Positions 35,469 to 46,939 of a DNA stretch of 64,000 nt are shown in pieces. The notes beneath the pieces were generated by a model, which worked only from the letters and a program-made list of their open reading frames with translations, did no database searches and was not told where the DNA came from. Position 1 is the first letter of the stretch. Every line of letters starts with the position of its first letter. A program made the translations under genes and the position numbers. Origin of the DNA: Hydnum rufescens UP504 (lineage: Eukaryota; Basidiomycota; Agaricomycetes; Cantharellales; Hydnaceae); NCBI GenBank assembly GCA_014904985.1, contig MU129187.1, positions 1 through 64,000 on the forward strand, written 5' to 3'.

Positions 35469-36896
35469 TGTAATGAAGTGCCTCTTGGATTCAGGAGGGC
35501 ACTTGTTAGTGGTGTCTGGAGTCCCTTAGGCCACTCGGCAGACTCATGGGCAGAGCCATAGCTCTTGCCTCCTTTCTCTCTTTCTTTTCTCTTTTCTACT
35601 TCTTATTCAAACCCAGTGGAAAGCTTCTCCACTGGAGTTTGGTGCTGCCCTGGCTTATAGCTAGATTCGTCTCTTATTACATAATCAGTCTAGTGATAGC
35701 CAGCCACGGCAGAGCCCGGAAATCTATCTTTGCTACCATCATCAACTGTCCGACTCACAGAGTCGTGGACCTGTTGATTACACACTACACATTGTGCGAC
35801 TCCCAGCTTTATGACTAAACCTTCTTAGAAACCCTAACCCTCCAGGAACTGTTAGCCTGTTGGGCTAGACGGAATGGTCTCAGTCCCACGGACTGGACTA
35901 ATCCATTGGAACCGGAACCTCCTCCATCCTCCAGTCCCTCACCACTCCTTAATTCGGATACTACCGAATTAACAGCACTCATTGTTGTACTTGGACAAAG
36001 CAGAGTCAACAGATTGGGAGCAGGAATGAGGGGAAGGTGAGAAGAGGTAATCACACTGCCCTCAGCACTAGCTTTGGGCAGAGGAGCTGGACACAGAGCT
36101 AAGTAGTGAGAGTTACAGTATTTGTGTGAGAACAACCCCCTGATTACTAAGTGGGTGAGGATGAATTTGGTAGATCAGCAAGACTCGAGTCGCCCAGGTG
36201 AATTAAGCAGCAATGGTGGGAAGAACACACACAGAAGTCCTTGGGATTTTGAGGGCCAAAGCCCGTCTTTTATAGTATTTACAGGAGGCACAGAAACACA
36301 TAAAATGGGGTAAAACATGAAGTAAAAGTCCAATTGTCAATGATGGCAGCAAGAAAACAAAGGGGTAAAAGATTGCTGGTGAAACCTAGCTATAAGATCC
36401 AAACAGTAGATTCATGAATAATGATTGGCAAAGCCATCGGCATAGCCTTGCAGGGTCATGCTTGTCTCCATCAGCATGCCCGGTTGTTTCTGCAATTCCT
36501 CGCTCCAACACTAAGCACTGGCTTTGTCTGAGTCCAGGGGAAAAGAGTGCAAGGGAGTGGGGATCATGGTGAAAGACATAAAGTAGTGACTGGCCAAGTG
36601 GCACAGTCACTATCTAAGGAGAGGATGGGGGATCAGTGAGAGGAAGGGACTGTCCTACTCACTGCTTTCCTGCTAGGGTCCAGAGGTGTTACTCCCAGAC
36701 TAGGAAAGGCCTAGTATTAGTGGCTACTAGACAGGCCAACCAGACTACCAGATAGAAGAAGCAGAGACAAGGGGTTTCATGGTTTCTCACTAGGTGATGA
36801 AGATCTGGGCAAAGGTTAACTATTTGATCCTGTGGAATCTGCCCTATATACATGACTTTTGAGTCCTAACTTAATTACATAATACACTATATTACA
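35469..36896. mobile_element. LTR-type insertion (TG...CA, 5-bp target duplication)
   Basis: The insert begins TGTAATGAAG and ends ATATTACA, flanked by CACTG at 35464-35468 and 36897-36901. Removing it restores the Helitron reading. The inside holds a segment also present inverted at 57222-57760, with a short conserved protein ('LQELL.CWA.RNG.SPTDW') near 35835-35965. Its right part (36470-36896) resembles 37050-37548, the LTR of the Gypsy element. It is either a solo LTR of an unusually long type or a non-autonomous, internally deleted retrotransposon. A minus-strand TATAAA lies near 36272. Confidence 0.75.
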
Positions 36897-36938
36897 CACT
36901 GTGGTGCTCTTCTCCTAGAGGCTGAGGCCACCACTTGG
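36897..36938 (+). pseudogene. Helitron copy 2, N-terminal fragment (part 2)
   Basis: The 42-bp remainder after the LTR-type insert encodes 'GALLLEAEATTW', exactly continuing 35468 and matching copy 1 near 29510-29545. It is cut again at 36938 by the start of the Gypsy element. The rest of copy 2 is not in the window. Confidence 0.8.
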
Positions 36939-37548
36939 TGTAATATTGTGCTATCTGACTTTGAATATATGCAAGAGTTGTCATTGGACGAGATGGAGTT
37001 GACTTGTCTGTGAACAGAAAGGGAAAGGAAATCCTGCTGTTCTAAGCACTCGCTTCAAATGGGGAGACTGTGTACGAGGCTAGGCACTGGCTTTGCCTCG
37101 AGCATGGGAGAAGCAAGGGAAGGGAATAAGGGAATGGGAGGATGGAGTGGCAGCCATTGGCCAAGGGGCACAACAGCTGTCTAGAAGGTGGGAAGGGAAT
37201 GTTAGTGGTTGGAGGCTAGGGGATTGACTTACTGCATGAGTCACACTCGTATGCAACTCATACCCCAAATCCTTCATATACAGCTGGCTTGTGGAGCAGC
37301 CATGGTTGTACCTGTTTGTACATTAGTATCATGGCTGCGTGGCTGAGATGTGAGGCTAGACTGAGAGAGAGAGAAGGTCACAGTTTCACATGTTGCATAG
37401 AAGTCTGGGAAAAAGATAGATCTATTTATGGCTAGGCCCGTGGCTACAATCCTTGCAACTATGCTAATTACATCAGTGACTAGATTAGGAAGGAGGTTAA
37501 GGGTGCTTTGTGGGAGTGTGCGCAATAGCATTTGACCACTATATTACA
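36939..37548 (-). repeat. 3' LTR of the Gypsy element
   Basis: On the minus strand it begins TGTAATATAGTGG and ends ATAGCACAATATTACA (TG...CA, with an extended inverted match TGTAATAT/ATATTACA). Directly upstream on the minus strand lies a G-rich polypurine tract (ACTGGGGGGCAC, 37549-37561), as expected before a 3' LTR. Length is 610 bp. The left flank is Helitron copy 2. The matching 5' LTR is not found in the window. Confidence 0.7.
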
Positions 37549-37567
37549 GTGCCCCCCAGTGTAGATG

Positions 37568-40310
37568 CTAGGATTTGTAGTTGTGAGTTTCAGAATCATC
37601 TGAGTCAAGATCAAGGTCATTGAGAGTGATCTTGTAGTGCTCGTATGTGTTGTTCCAATGGAATTGTTTGCCTGCATAAGTACCTCAGGCCCCCATGGAG
37701 GTGGGATCGACCTCAGGGGTCTCATAGGCTAGCCAGACCAAGGTGTCATGATGATGGCCAACAAATGGAATGGGGAGGTTGAATTGTACTGGTTCCTTGT
37801 AGGACAAATGTCTCTCTAGGATAGCTAGTAGACTCTTCATGGCTTCCAGTAACTGAGAGGCTAGGGGAATGTTCATCTCTTGGAGAAGGTTGATTCTATG
37901 TTCTAGGAGACCCATAAATGCCACTGGCTGGACAAGATAGCATGACATGAGAGATTGGCTTGTCCCGTAGGTTCTAGGAAGGCCTTGAGGGTAGAAGAGT
38001 TTGACAAGGTGTGCTGACTTAAAGACCATCTCAGGAGGATGAGTCATGCTTCCTTGGACTCGAATTGGCTCAGGGATGGGGTACTTTTCAAGGTGGCCTA
38101 GGTATCTCAGCTCCACTGCTTCCTCATGCCATGCTATGGAACCTGCACTCCAGGGGCTGCACTGGTTTTCGACATAAGGGAGTGCTCGGGCTGATGGCTC
38201 GGAAGGATAGAATCTTGCAGCCCGCCACTGACCTTCCAAAGCCTGATGGGCTTGGTCCTGGTCTACAAATATGAGGATGAGACATGGTTCCTCATATAAC
38301 CATTCCACCATGCCTGAGGCATAGTGATCAACCAGTTCATCCTTGAGCTTCTCCCAGGAGCTAAGGTAAACGAAGGGGGCCAGTTCCACTGGGAACCTGG
38401 CCAACTGTGCTCCTGGGGAATCCCCTACCTCGTTTGGGTCTTGTGGGGTAGGGATGATCGGTGGTCCCATGGCCGCTGGGTCTGCTAGCAGGACTTCAGG
38501 GTCTTTGGGCAGTGTGAAGTCAGCTGACATGGGGTCATAATCCTTGTAAGGGGCCAGCTCCTCCTCTGGGAACATAGGAGCATTCTGGCGTGCTCAGACC
38601 TGTCTTTCTTCAGGCGATTCGGATCTCAACCTTCTAGTGGAACGTGGGACTGAGGGATAAAGGGGGTCAGGATCGCTCAGCTGGCCTAGTAGTGTAGGCA
38701 GGGCCCTGTAGGTGTGTAGTAATGGGTCCACCAAGTGCGCAGACAGTTCTTCCTGTACTGCTAGCTGTGGGAAGGACTCAGGCTCATGCCATTCAATTCC
38801 CTGATTCCTCATCCATTCGCAACACTGGGGGTAATTCTGATGGAGGAATGCTGGGAGAGGAGGGGATTGTTCCTGAGGCTCTAGCTTCATGAGCGGAAGA
38901 GTGGCTTCTCCCAGACAGGCTTGTATCTCTGCCAGTATTGTCAGGTAATTCCTGTCGTTCACTTGGGTAAGCCATCATGTGAGACCCTCGAGGTAAATCT
39001 CACCTGGAGGACCTTTGGGTTTATGAAAGTAAGTGGGATGATGGACATAGTATGGTCCCATCCACCTAGTTTCATGAGGGTGATCCTTCTTCATTATCCA
39101 AATGGTCTCTGGGGGGCCAATGAGATGCTGGTGTTGTTGAGTCTTGAGCTTTTGTTTGAATAGCTCTTGTATGGCTCATAGGGAGATCGCATCCCTCAAA
39201 TTCCAATGTGGGTGTCGGTCCTTAATCATTCACTTCACTTCTTCCCATAGAGGTGAATTCTGAGTGGTGCCTTGAGGGTATAACTTGAGTGGCAGAGTCT
39301 CGTCATCTACTCTGGCAGACCATATGGGGACTCCCAGTTGTGCTAGCCTCTCTCTGATTAGTCGAGAGCACTTGTCTCTCTTGAGAGCAATGAGACCAGC
39401 GAGTCAGACCATCGTCCTAAACTGGGGAGGGTGCAGCCTCTCTTTGAAGCATAAAAGATGGAGGAGGACATGAAAAGCCATGGAGACATATCCTGTCATG
39501 TTGAGGACCTGCCTCCTAAGCTCCTGTGCAACATGGATAGCTTTCCAAGTGGGGGCTGGAGTGGTTCCCTGCTGGAGGAGGAACATCCATGACTGTCTGA
39601 AGTGCCAATCAGGATCATAATTGGAGGGGAGCATAAGGTCATAGTGCTTGGTCATATGCTCAATCCCTCTGATACATCACAACATTGACTGCCCTGCCTC
39701 ATGGACAGCTTGCAGGTAGGTATTTGAGAGGGATCTGAGGCTGGGATTGGGACCTCTGGCCTGTAGGAGATTCTGGCAGGGGTTGAAATTGAATTGCTTC
39801 ATGTTGAATGGGATGAAGGCTCAGTGTAAAGGGAATGGGTGATTCATAGGGAGTAGCTGTGTGCAGTAAGTCCACTCGAACTTCCCAAGCCATCCCCATT
39901 CATCCAGATCCTCCCAACAGTAGCCATAAGGGTCCTTGTAGAATGAGGGAAATCCTTGAACTCACAGGAAAGCACTGGCTAGATTAAATGTGGTTAGCAT
40001 ATATACATAGAAGTATGCTGATCTCTCCAGGGAGAAGTATTCCGCAGGGCATTGTTCCAGATTGTCCTCCTCATCACTGTATTGAGCATAGTAAGGGTCA
40101 AGGGGATCAGCATCATTGCCAGGCATCGCATAGTGCCGGCTGTGGCGCACTCCCTTGTGTCTTCGAGGGCCAGGATGCTGCATCAGATTGGGGTCTGAGT
40201 TGAGGGAGGTCATAAAAACAAGGGGAACTTGATACTGGGAGGATGGGTGTAGAAGTGGCTGGGAATCTCTGCAGCAGCCTTGCGGACCCCATGGGTTACA
40301 AGCATGTCAC
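37568..40310 (-). other. Long C-terminal extension in frame with Gypsy pol
   Basis: After the chromodomain the same frame stays open (apart from TGA codons) for about 900 residues. It includes long stretches such as 37685-38575 ('LPKDPEVLLADPAAMGPPII', 'WEKLKDELVDHY', 'YLGHLEKYPIPEPIRVQGSM') and 38594-38962 ('NDRNYLTILAEIQACLGEAT'). Composition is that of a normal globular protein rich in P, L and W. Ordinary chromoviruses end shortly after the chromodomain, so this is extra cargo or a separate downstream gene fused in frame. Function unknown. Confidence 0.55.
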
Positions 40311-43300
40311 TCCAGGGTCTTTCGGTATTCCCTGAGCCACGCAAAGGCATTCTGTAATGCGGGTTCTGACTCAAACATGTCATGCTCCAGTCTGTATCCC
40401 TTCCATCGTACTAGATATTCCCTCCTCCTTGTCCGTGTGTTATATCAGTGGCCTACCAGCTTCTCTACTTCATACTCCTCTTCAGTGGATAGCTCTCTTA
40501 GCTCAGGGAGCTTAGCCCTTCCCTCTTCTTGTACATCTTGGTAGTACTTGGTTAGGTGCTGAATATTCATTATGGGATGCATTTTATACTTGGGTGGGAG
40601 ATGCAAGCAATAGACTATGGGATTTATCTTCTCCAATATAGTGAAAGGTCCAATATGCCTTTGGACTAGTTTCCTTCCTGTTCCTTGGACATTGATCAAC
40701 TCCAGAGAGTGAGGGTTCACTAGAATCTCATCTCCTTCCTTGAATTTGTCATCATGCCTCTTCTTATCATAGGCTCTGGCCTGCCTGGCTTGGGCCTTCA
40801 CTAGAGCATCTTGTGCTTGCGAGTGATGCACTTCCAGTTCATCCATGAAGGTTGATGCAGACGTGCTATTGAGCTCGAACTGCTCAATTCCTCTGGATAC
40901 TGGGTCTATCACTATGGCTTGCATTCAAGGAGAGTATCCGTGCAATAGGAAGAAGGGAGAGTATCCTGTAGACGAGTGAGGTGTGGCATTGTGGGCCATT
41001 GCTAGCATTCTGAGCCACTGGGCCCAAGAACTGTGATTCCCAGCTGTGTAGGTGTGTAGGGCTACTTCTAGCAAGTCATTTGCTTTCTCCATCTGCCCAT
41101 CGGTTTGGGGATGGTGCGAGGTGGACAGCATCAAATCTAAATCCAAGTGCTTGGCTACTGAAGCCCAGAAGGATTTGGCCCACCTAGCATCCCGATCTGC
41201 GATCATCTGGTGAGGGATGCTGTATTTTAAAATGACAGTTTGCATGAACAACTTGGTAAATCTGTCTTGCTTCAGGTGCAATGTGGTTGGGACATACTGG
41301 ATGAACTTGGTGAGTTTATCCACAATTACCAGGACTGCATTGTGTCCCTCTGACTTTGGGAGACCTGTGATCAGGTCTAGGGTCACTACTTCAAATGGAA
41401 GGAGGGGGATCGCGTGTGGGCATAACTTCCCTATTGGACCACACTTATCGGATTTGGTCTTCTGGCAAATGTCATAGGTTTTTGTGAACTCCACAACATC
41501 TGCCCACATCTTCAGCCAGTAGAACCTAGCTGCCAGCTTGTGAAACAGCCTTGAGGATCCTGCATGCACAGACTCCCACAGTGACTCATGGGACTCCATG
41601 AGGATTCTACATACTTCTGGTTTTGGCATGCAGAGTCTGGCAACCCAGTCCGCATCACGAAATATCAGGAGGCCTTCATCTGATTTATAGAATCATTGAG
41701 CTGCTGAGTGCTCTGATTTGCCAGCAATGGCCTCTTTCCAAGGCTGTTTGAAGCTGGGGTCGCTTTGGTATCCTTTGATGAAGGCTTCTATTCAGGAGGG
41801 ACTCACTGACATGTTGAGTGCCTGTGGCATTCATTCCTGGTTGGGTGGGTTTTCTGTCCTGTTTCTCTGTGGTACAGCTTCCGTTGTTCTTCCAGCTGCT
41901 GTTGGGGTGGTCCCCGCGGTCTGTTTCTTCATCTGCACTCATGTCAATAGGAATGTGGCTCACTCTGCGGGCTTTCTCTTGACTGCGTCTTCCCAGGCAA
42001 ATATTGGTTGGGATGGGAGCTGGCTGGGCAAGAGTGGGGATTTATCTTCTACAGGTGATTGATGCAGCAGTATCTGTCACAGCCTCGAGAGGGGGTCTAC
42101 ATTTGAGTGTACTATCCCTGCTCAATGTACTATATCCAAACCTGGATACACTGCGAACACTGCCCCCCATGCTGCGAGACACCTGTTGGAATTTTCATAT
42201 GTCCTTGCCCACTGTAGTGCTGTGTGATCCGTGATCACAATGTTTTTCTTGCCCTTGATGAAGGGCTGGAAGCGCACTAGCACTTCCTTCACTCCTAGGG
42301 CTTCCCTTTCTGTTGCCGAGTAGTTTCGTTCCACGGATTTCAAGGACCTGCTCCAGTAGGCGATCACTTGTTCGACATGCACTGTAGTATCTTCCACATC
42401 TGGGGCCCAGGAATCAGAGTTGGGCATGTCATCCATATTCTTTGAAGCTTGATGCGCTAGCTTCAGTATGGGTTCACCTTTGGTGTGCATGTCCAAAATC
42501 CTGTCATGTAGCTTTGTACCCTTTAGATCTTTTACCATTATGGGCTGTACCTGCTGGAGGCTAGCTCCCAATGCTACATCTGAAGCATCAGAGTAAATGT
42601 GATATGGTCTTGAGGGCATGGGATGACTGAGCACTGGGGCAGAAACCAGGCCTTCCTTGACATCTTTGAAAGCCTGTTCCTGATCTGCCCCCCAGTTCCA
42701 TTTTACATCCTTGCACAGAAGCTTGAATAGGGGTGCTGCTCTCTCTGAGTAGTGCAGTATGAAGTGTGAGAAGTACACTGCCATTCCCAAGAACGTTTGA
42801 AGTGTCACTCTATTATGAGGACAGGCTATGTCTATGATGGCTTTGATCTTCTCCTTGTGTGTAGAAAGTCCCAGCCTGGAGACTTTTTGGCCCAGGAGGA
42901 GAATTGATGTGTACATGAAGTGGCACTTCTTTGGCACTAGTGTCAATCCTGCTTCAACACATGCTTGTAGAACCTTATTGAGATGCTCTAGGTGCTCCTT
43001 GTAGGATTTCGAGTATACTACAATATCGTCTATGTACACCAACAAGAAAATCCACAGAAAGGGGGCGAGGATGGATTGCATCATCCTTTGGAAGGTTGAG
43101 GGGCTGTTTCTTAGACTGAAGGGCATCCATTTGAACTGCCAAAGCCCTCTGTGAGAATGAAAGGCCATCTTTTCTTTATCCTCATCCTCCATTTCCATCT
43201 GGTGGAACCTGGCCAGTGCGTTGAGGGTGGATAAGACTTGCAATCTGGATAAGGCTTGCAGGATTTCTGTTTGCTGTGGAATTGGGAACTCATCTGGTAT

Positions 43301-44895
43301 GGTCATAGTGTTGAGTTTCCTGTAATAGACGCAAAATCTGGGCTTCCTGTTTCAGTACACTATGACCACGGGGGCAGCCCAGGGGCTTTTCAAAGGTTCT
43401 ACAACTTCTTGCCAGATCCATTTATCCATTTGCTCATCAATCACTTGTCTCTTTTCTGGTGAAACTCCATACATAGGCATTGAGACTGGGTGAGCTTCCT
43501 CTTTCATATGGATCTTGGCGATTGTTTCCAACATTCCAAGTTGGTTGTTGAATCTGAACACTCTAATGTGCTTTTTGATCAATTCCAGGGTCTTCCTTTT
43601 TATTTCTGGAGGGGTGTCTGGTGCGATGTCCATCAACTCGTCCAGTTTCTTGGAATCGTAAGTCATTGGGTCCCCAGGTTCTGACATTTTCGGACCCCAA
43701 AGCTCGTCAGGGCCATCTGGCTCTGGAGGGATCTCTACCACTTGCAACTTTGCTAGCATCTGATCCAACAGGTCTTGGCCCCCTAGTGATCCGTGGGTGA
43801 TTTTCTGTACCATGCGGGCATAGGCTTTCAACTGTTCAGACTCCTCATCATTCCTGCTACTGTCTAGGTAGCATTCCAGGTTGTGCAGAATGCCTAGTAC
43901 ATTGCCCTTCCTGATCCATTCTGTGGAAGGGGATGTGTTGGCTACAGCTACTGCAGGCTTCTCAGATTTAATCAGCATCAATGGAGCTGCTAGGAAGCAA
44001 CTGTTGTTCATGGGGAGTGTGACTCACTCCATGAACCACTCCTCCCAACCTGTAGTTGGACCTTCTACAGGAACCCTGGTGACCCACCTCGCACAAATCT
44101 TCACATCTGCCGCTGCTCGCAGTAAGTGCATCATGGGAGTTCTGCTTTTCTGTGCATAGCCAGGGTTTCTGGAAGCGGCCAAGTATGCGGCATGATTTCT
44201 TATCTCTGGGGGGTGACAGGGTCAAACTTGGAAATCCTCGGTCAAGGGGGAAGTCAAGTGGGCTGGAATGTTGAACCTTTCCCCTGGCTGGTTGATCAAC
44301 AGGTGTGTTCCTTGTGCCGATCTCAGTATGGATATTTCATAGTTGACCTGGAAATCCTCCCCTAACAGCACTGGGATGTTCATTCCTGGGATCACATAAG
44401 CTTCTTTGATGAATTCCAGCACTCTATCACCTGCCGCGGGCATGAAGATTTGAAGATTTATAAATCCTAAGATCTTCGCCTGATTGGTGAGTTTGAAGAG
44501 GTGAAGCTTCATACCCTTTCACAGTTTTGGCCGATGCTCTAGGGCATTGTAGCAGTCTTCCAAGATTAAGGTGATGTCTGCCCCTGAGTCCAGGCATAAC
44601 TGTATGGGGGAACTTGAGAGTGTCCCTAAATGGCCATTGTGTATGCTTAGTGCTGTAATCCCCAGCACTGACTTTCTGGCAGGCATGGTTCTGGCTTTAT
44701 GACAGTGAATGACCCTCACTGGAGGGGTATCCTGTGTTGTCTCAGGGTGGTGTGAAGCCTCTACTACAGGCAATGACTTCACGGCCATGGCCACGAGTTT
44801 TTGCACTCCTTCCTGCTGTTCATCTTCAGCTGACTCATCAGGTGGTTTCCTAGGTTGCTCCCGGCCTGGACAGCCATCTTCAGTACCTAAGATAG
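37568..44895 (-). pseudogene. Gypsy pol polyprotein, broken only by TGA codons
   Basis: One reading frame runs from about 44895 to a TAG at 37568-37570. Reading it by hand I find 23 in-frame TGA codons, no frameshift and no internal TAA or TAG. Several stand where Arg is expected. Protease: 'LCLDSGADITLI' near 44600. Reverse transcriptase: 'VSPEKRQVIDEQMDKWIWQE', 'MPFSLRNSPSTFQRMM' and 'YIDDIVVYSKS' near 43020. RNase H: 'IYSDASDVALGASL'. Integrase: 'FYWLKMWADVVEF', then D, D and E in 'TLDLITGLP', 'DRDARWAKSFW' and 'TDGQMEKAN'. Chromodomain: 'YLVRWKGY' near 40405, ending near 40315. About 900 further codons to 37568 match no domain I know. Confidence 0.88.
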
Positions 44896-45420
44896 GCCCA
44901 AAAATGAGTCACAGGATGGGCCTAGTTAGGGTTACAAAACCAGGGGCCCCAATGGGACCCCAAAACAATATCAAAAAACATGCAGTAGACTGATTTGGGC
45001 CCCAAATTTGGGTATTTTAGGCCTCTGGGGCCCCAATATTCTTAGGCCTATTGGCCCATTGGGGCCCCATCAAAGTTAGGTGCCCTTTGGCCTCTGGGGC
45101 CCCACTTAGTGAGGAACTTGGTCAAATTTTTCACTAGCCAACTTCAATCCGAAGTAAAGATTCTTTATATCTACCCAAAGTACAGAATGTAGAACCACAA
45201 AATTATGCAGCATGAAACCAGGAGTCTATATATGGCTTTATATCCATCAAGGTGCTGAAATACAAAGGTCACTAAAAACACCCCTTGGGGCCCCAATGAT
45301 CCAAAGCCTGCTTAGGCCCAAATAGTGCCATGTTTTTGGGCCTAACTAGGGCTGATTTTGTGGCTGACCAAGGTGGGCTGCGCATACTGGGGGCTCACCC
45401 GTGTGCTCATCAGGTGGGTT
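44895..45420. repeat. GGGGCCCC-rich spacer
   Basis: Between the Gypsy remnant and the hairpin array the octamer GGGGCCCC or a one-base variant recurs (for example 44942, 45026, 45062, 45095, 45285), usually followed by AA. No gene recognised. It may be the eroded gag/leader part of the Gypsy element or an unrelated repeat. Confidence 0.4.
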
Positions 45421-45438
45421 TTCATGGGGGGAAGGAAC

Positions 45439-46693
45439 CTAGAACAATAAATAATAATACATTAGTAAAAAAAGAAAACAGAGGTGCCAAAAGAGCAGCT
45501 TCTGCTGCTCTTTTGGCACTGATGCAATTAGACATACCTAATATTACCACACACCTGCTGAAGTGGGTGTGTGGTACACAGGTTCACCAATTGTCATTTC
45601 GGGGGGCAGGCCCTTTGGGCTTGGGTGGCTGTGCATACTGGGGGCTTGCCCATGTGCTCATCAGGTGGGTTTTCACAGAGGAAAGGAGCCTAGAACAACA
45701 AATAATAATCCATTAGTAAAAAAAAAGAAAATAAAGGTGCCAAAAGAGCAGCTTCTGCTGCTCTTTTGGCACTGGTGGGATGAGACGTACCTAATATTAC
45801 CACACACCCACCAAAGCAGGTGTGTGGTACTGATTTTGCACCCTGGTCGCATGCTTTGTACTTGGTTTTGCATATGGAAGGGTGTCCATTGGGGTGGGTC
45901 ATCATTTCAGGAGGCTTGATTTGAATCCTACAATGATAGTGTATGTTAGTAAAAAAATTTGAAGCGACACAAAAGGAGCAGCTTGTGCTGCTCCTTTTGC
46001 ATTGCTGTGCATATAGAAATTTAACAAAAATTTACCTTGTTGTACCACACACCCACTTCTGTGGGTGTGTGGTACTTGTTTGTGCCACGCGTTTGGTTTT
46101 GGTCTGGGGGTTGGCAGGGGTTGTAGGCAGGTGAAAATCTAGGAATAATGTGTTAGTAACAGAAAAAAATAAAAAATAAAGCCACACAGCAGGAGCAGCA
46201 TACACTGCTCCCTTTGTGCGATTATACTTATCTTGAAATTACCACACACCTGCCAAAGTGGGTGTGTGGTTTGTCTGGGGTCCCTGGGCCTTGTTGTGCA
46301 TCCTTGTTTCTGGGTTTCGTTTTGTAAGTTGCGTTTGCAACTCTCTGTTGGCAGGTGCATTGTCATTTCCAATGGGGGGGGTTCGTTTGGCATGTGGTTC
46401 GGGTGAGAGGCTAGAATAAAGAATTATTAGTTAAGAAATTAAAAGCAATGCAAAAAGAGCAGCTTTCACTGCTCTTTTTGTGTGGCTGCATCTATTAGGG
46501 GGGAGGAGACTCACCTTAAATATACCACACCTGCCACGGCAGGTGTGGTTCCTGGCCCAACTCATTGGGTGGCCTGTCATTGGTTTTGATCTGGAGTAAT
46601 AAAGGCTATGTTAGTATAAAGATTCACACCAGCACAAAAAGAGTAGCTTGTGCTACTCTTTTGCACTATTGTATTTACTGAGACAAAAATTAC
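45439..46693 (-). repeat. Exon-intron-hairpin module array, left arm (six modules)
   Basis: On the minus strand six intron-like segments follow one another: 46591-46693, 46411-46514, 46139-46227, 45928-46035, 45690-45790 and 45439-45537. Each has a GT donor (GTATGT, GTACGT, GTGAGT or weaker), a CTAAC/CTAAT branch motif and a YAG acceptor, and each encloses a hairpin of the AAAAGAGCAGC/GCTGCTCTTTT type. Just before each donor lies a second hairpin (CCACACACC.../...GGTGTGTGG). The spacers between introns (about 125-185 nt) can encode related Pro-rich peptides ('HENPPDEH', 'CENPPDEH'). CpG-poor. No protein family recognised. Confidence 0.8.
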
Positions 46694-46769
46694 CTTATGA
46701 CACACCCACATCAGCGGGTGTGTGGTCCTGTGCTTGTGGTCGTGCGGTCATGGTCATGTGGTCGTGGTC

Positions 46770-46776
46770 ATGTGCT

Positions 46777-46856
<80 letters not shown>

Positions 46857-46900
46857 TGCTGTTGCTGCTGTTGCTGTTGCTGTTGTGTTGTGGTTGTGCA
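46770..46900. repeat. Expanded (CTG/GCT)n trinucleotide repeat
   Basis: About 35-40 interrupted GCT/GTT triplets, giving open frames of poly-Leu, poly-Cys or poly-Ala (plus) and poly-Gln or poly-Ala (minus) that are almost certainly not genes. It lies in the left arm of the large inverted repeat; the right arm (47600-47660) lacks the expansion. Confidence 0.92.
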
Positions 46901-46939
46901 GTTGCATTTCTGTTGCTGGGTGTGGTTGTGTAGTTGCAA

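Larger units (their letters stand above)
36939..44895 (-). mobile_element. Ty3/Gypsy chromovirus, 5'-truncated
   Basis: Retrotransposon on the minus strand with the order protease, reverse transcriptase, RNase H, integrase, chromodomain, long C-terminal extension, polypurine tract and 3' LTR. That order and the chromodomain define a chromovirus of the Metaviridae type. Gag and the 5' LTR are missing; homology stops near 44895, where GGGGCCCC-rich sequence starts. It is inserted in Helitron copy 2. The whole element is CpG-poor. Confidence 0.85.

Noticed and set aside
37568..44895. Alternative genetic code with TGA read as an amino acid
   Set aside because: The kinase, hAT and Helitron accessory frames do not use internal TGA, and CpG-to-TpG change explains the pattern more simply.
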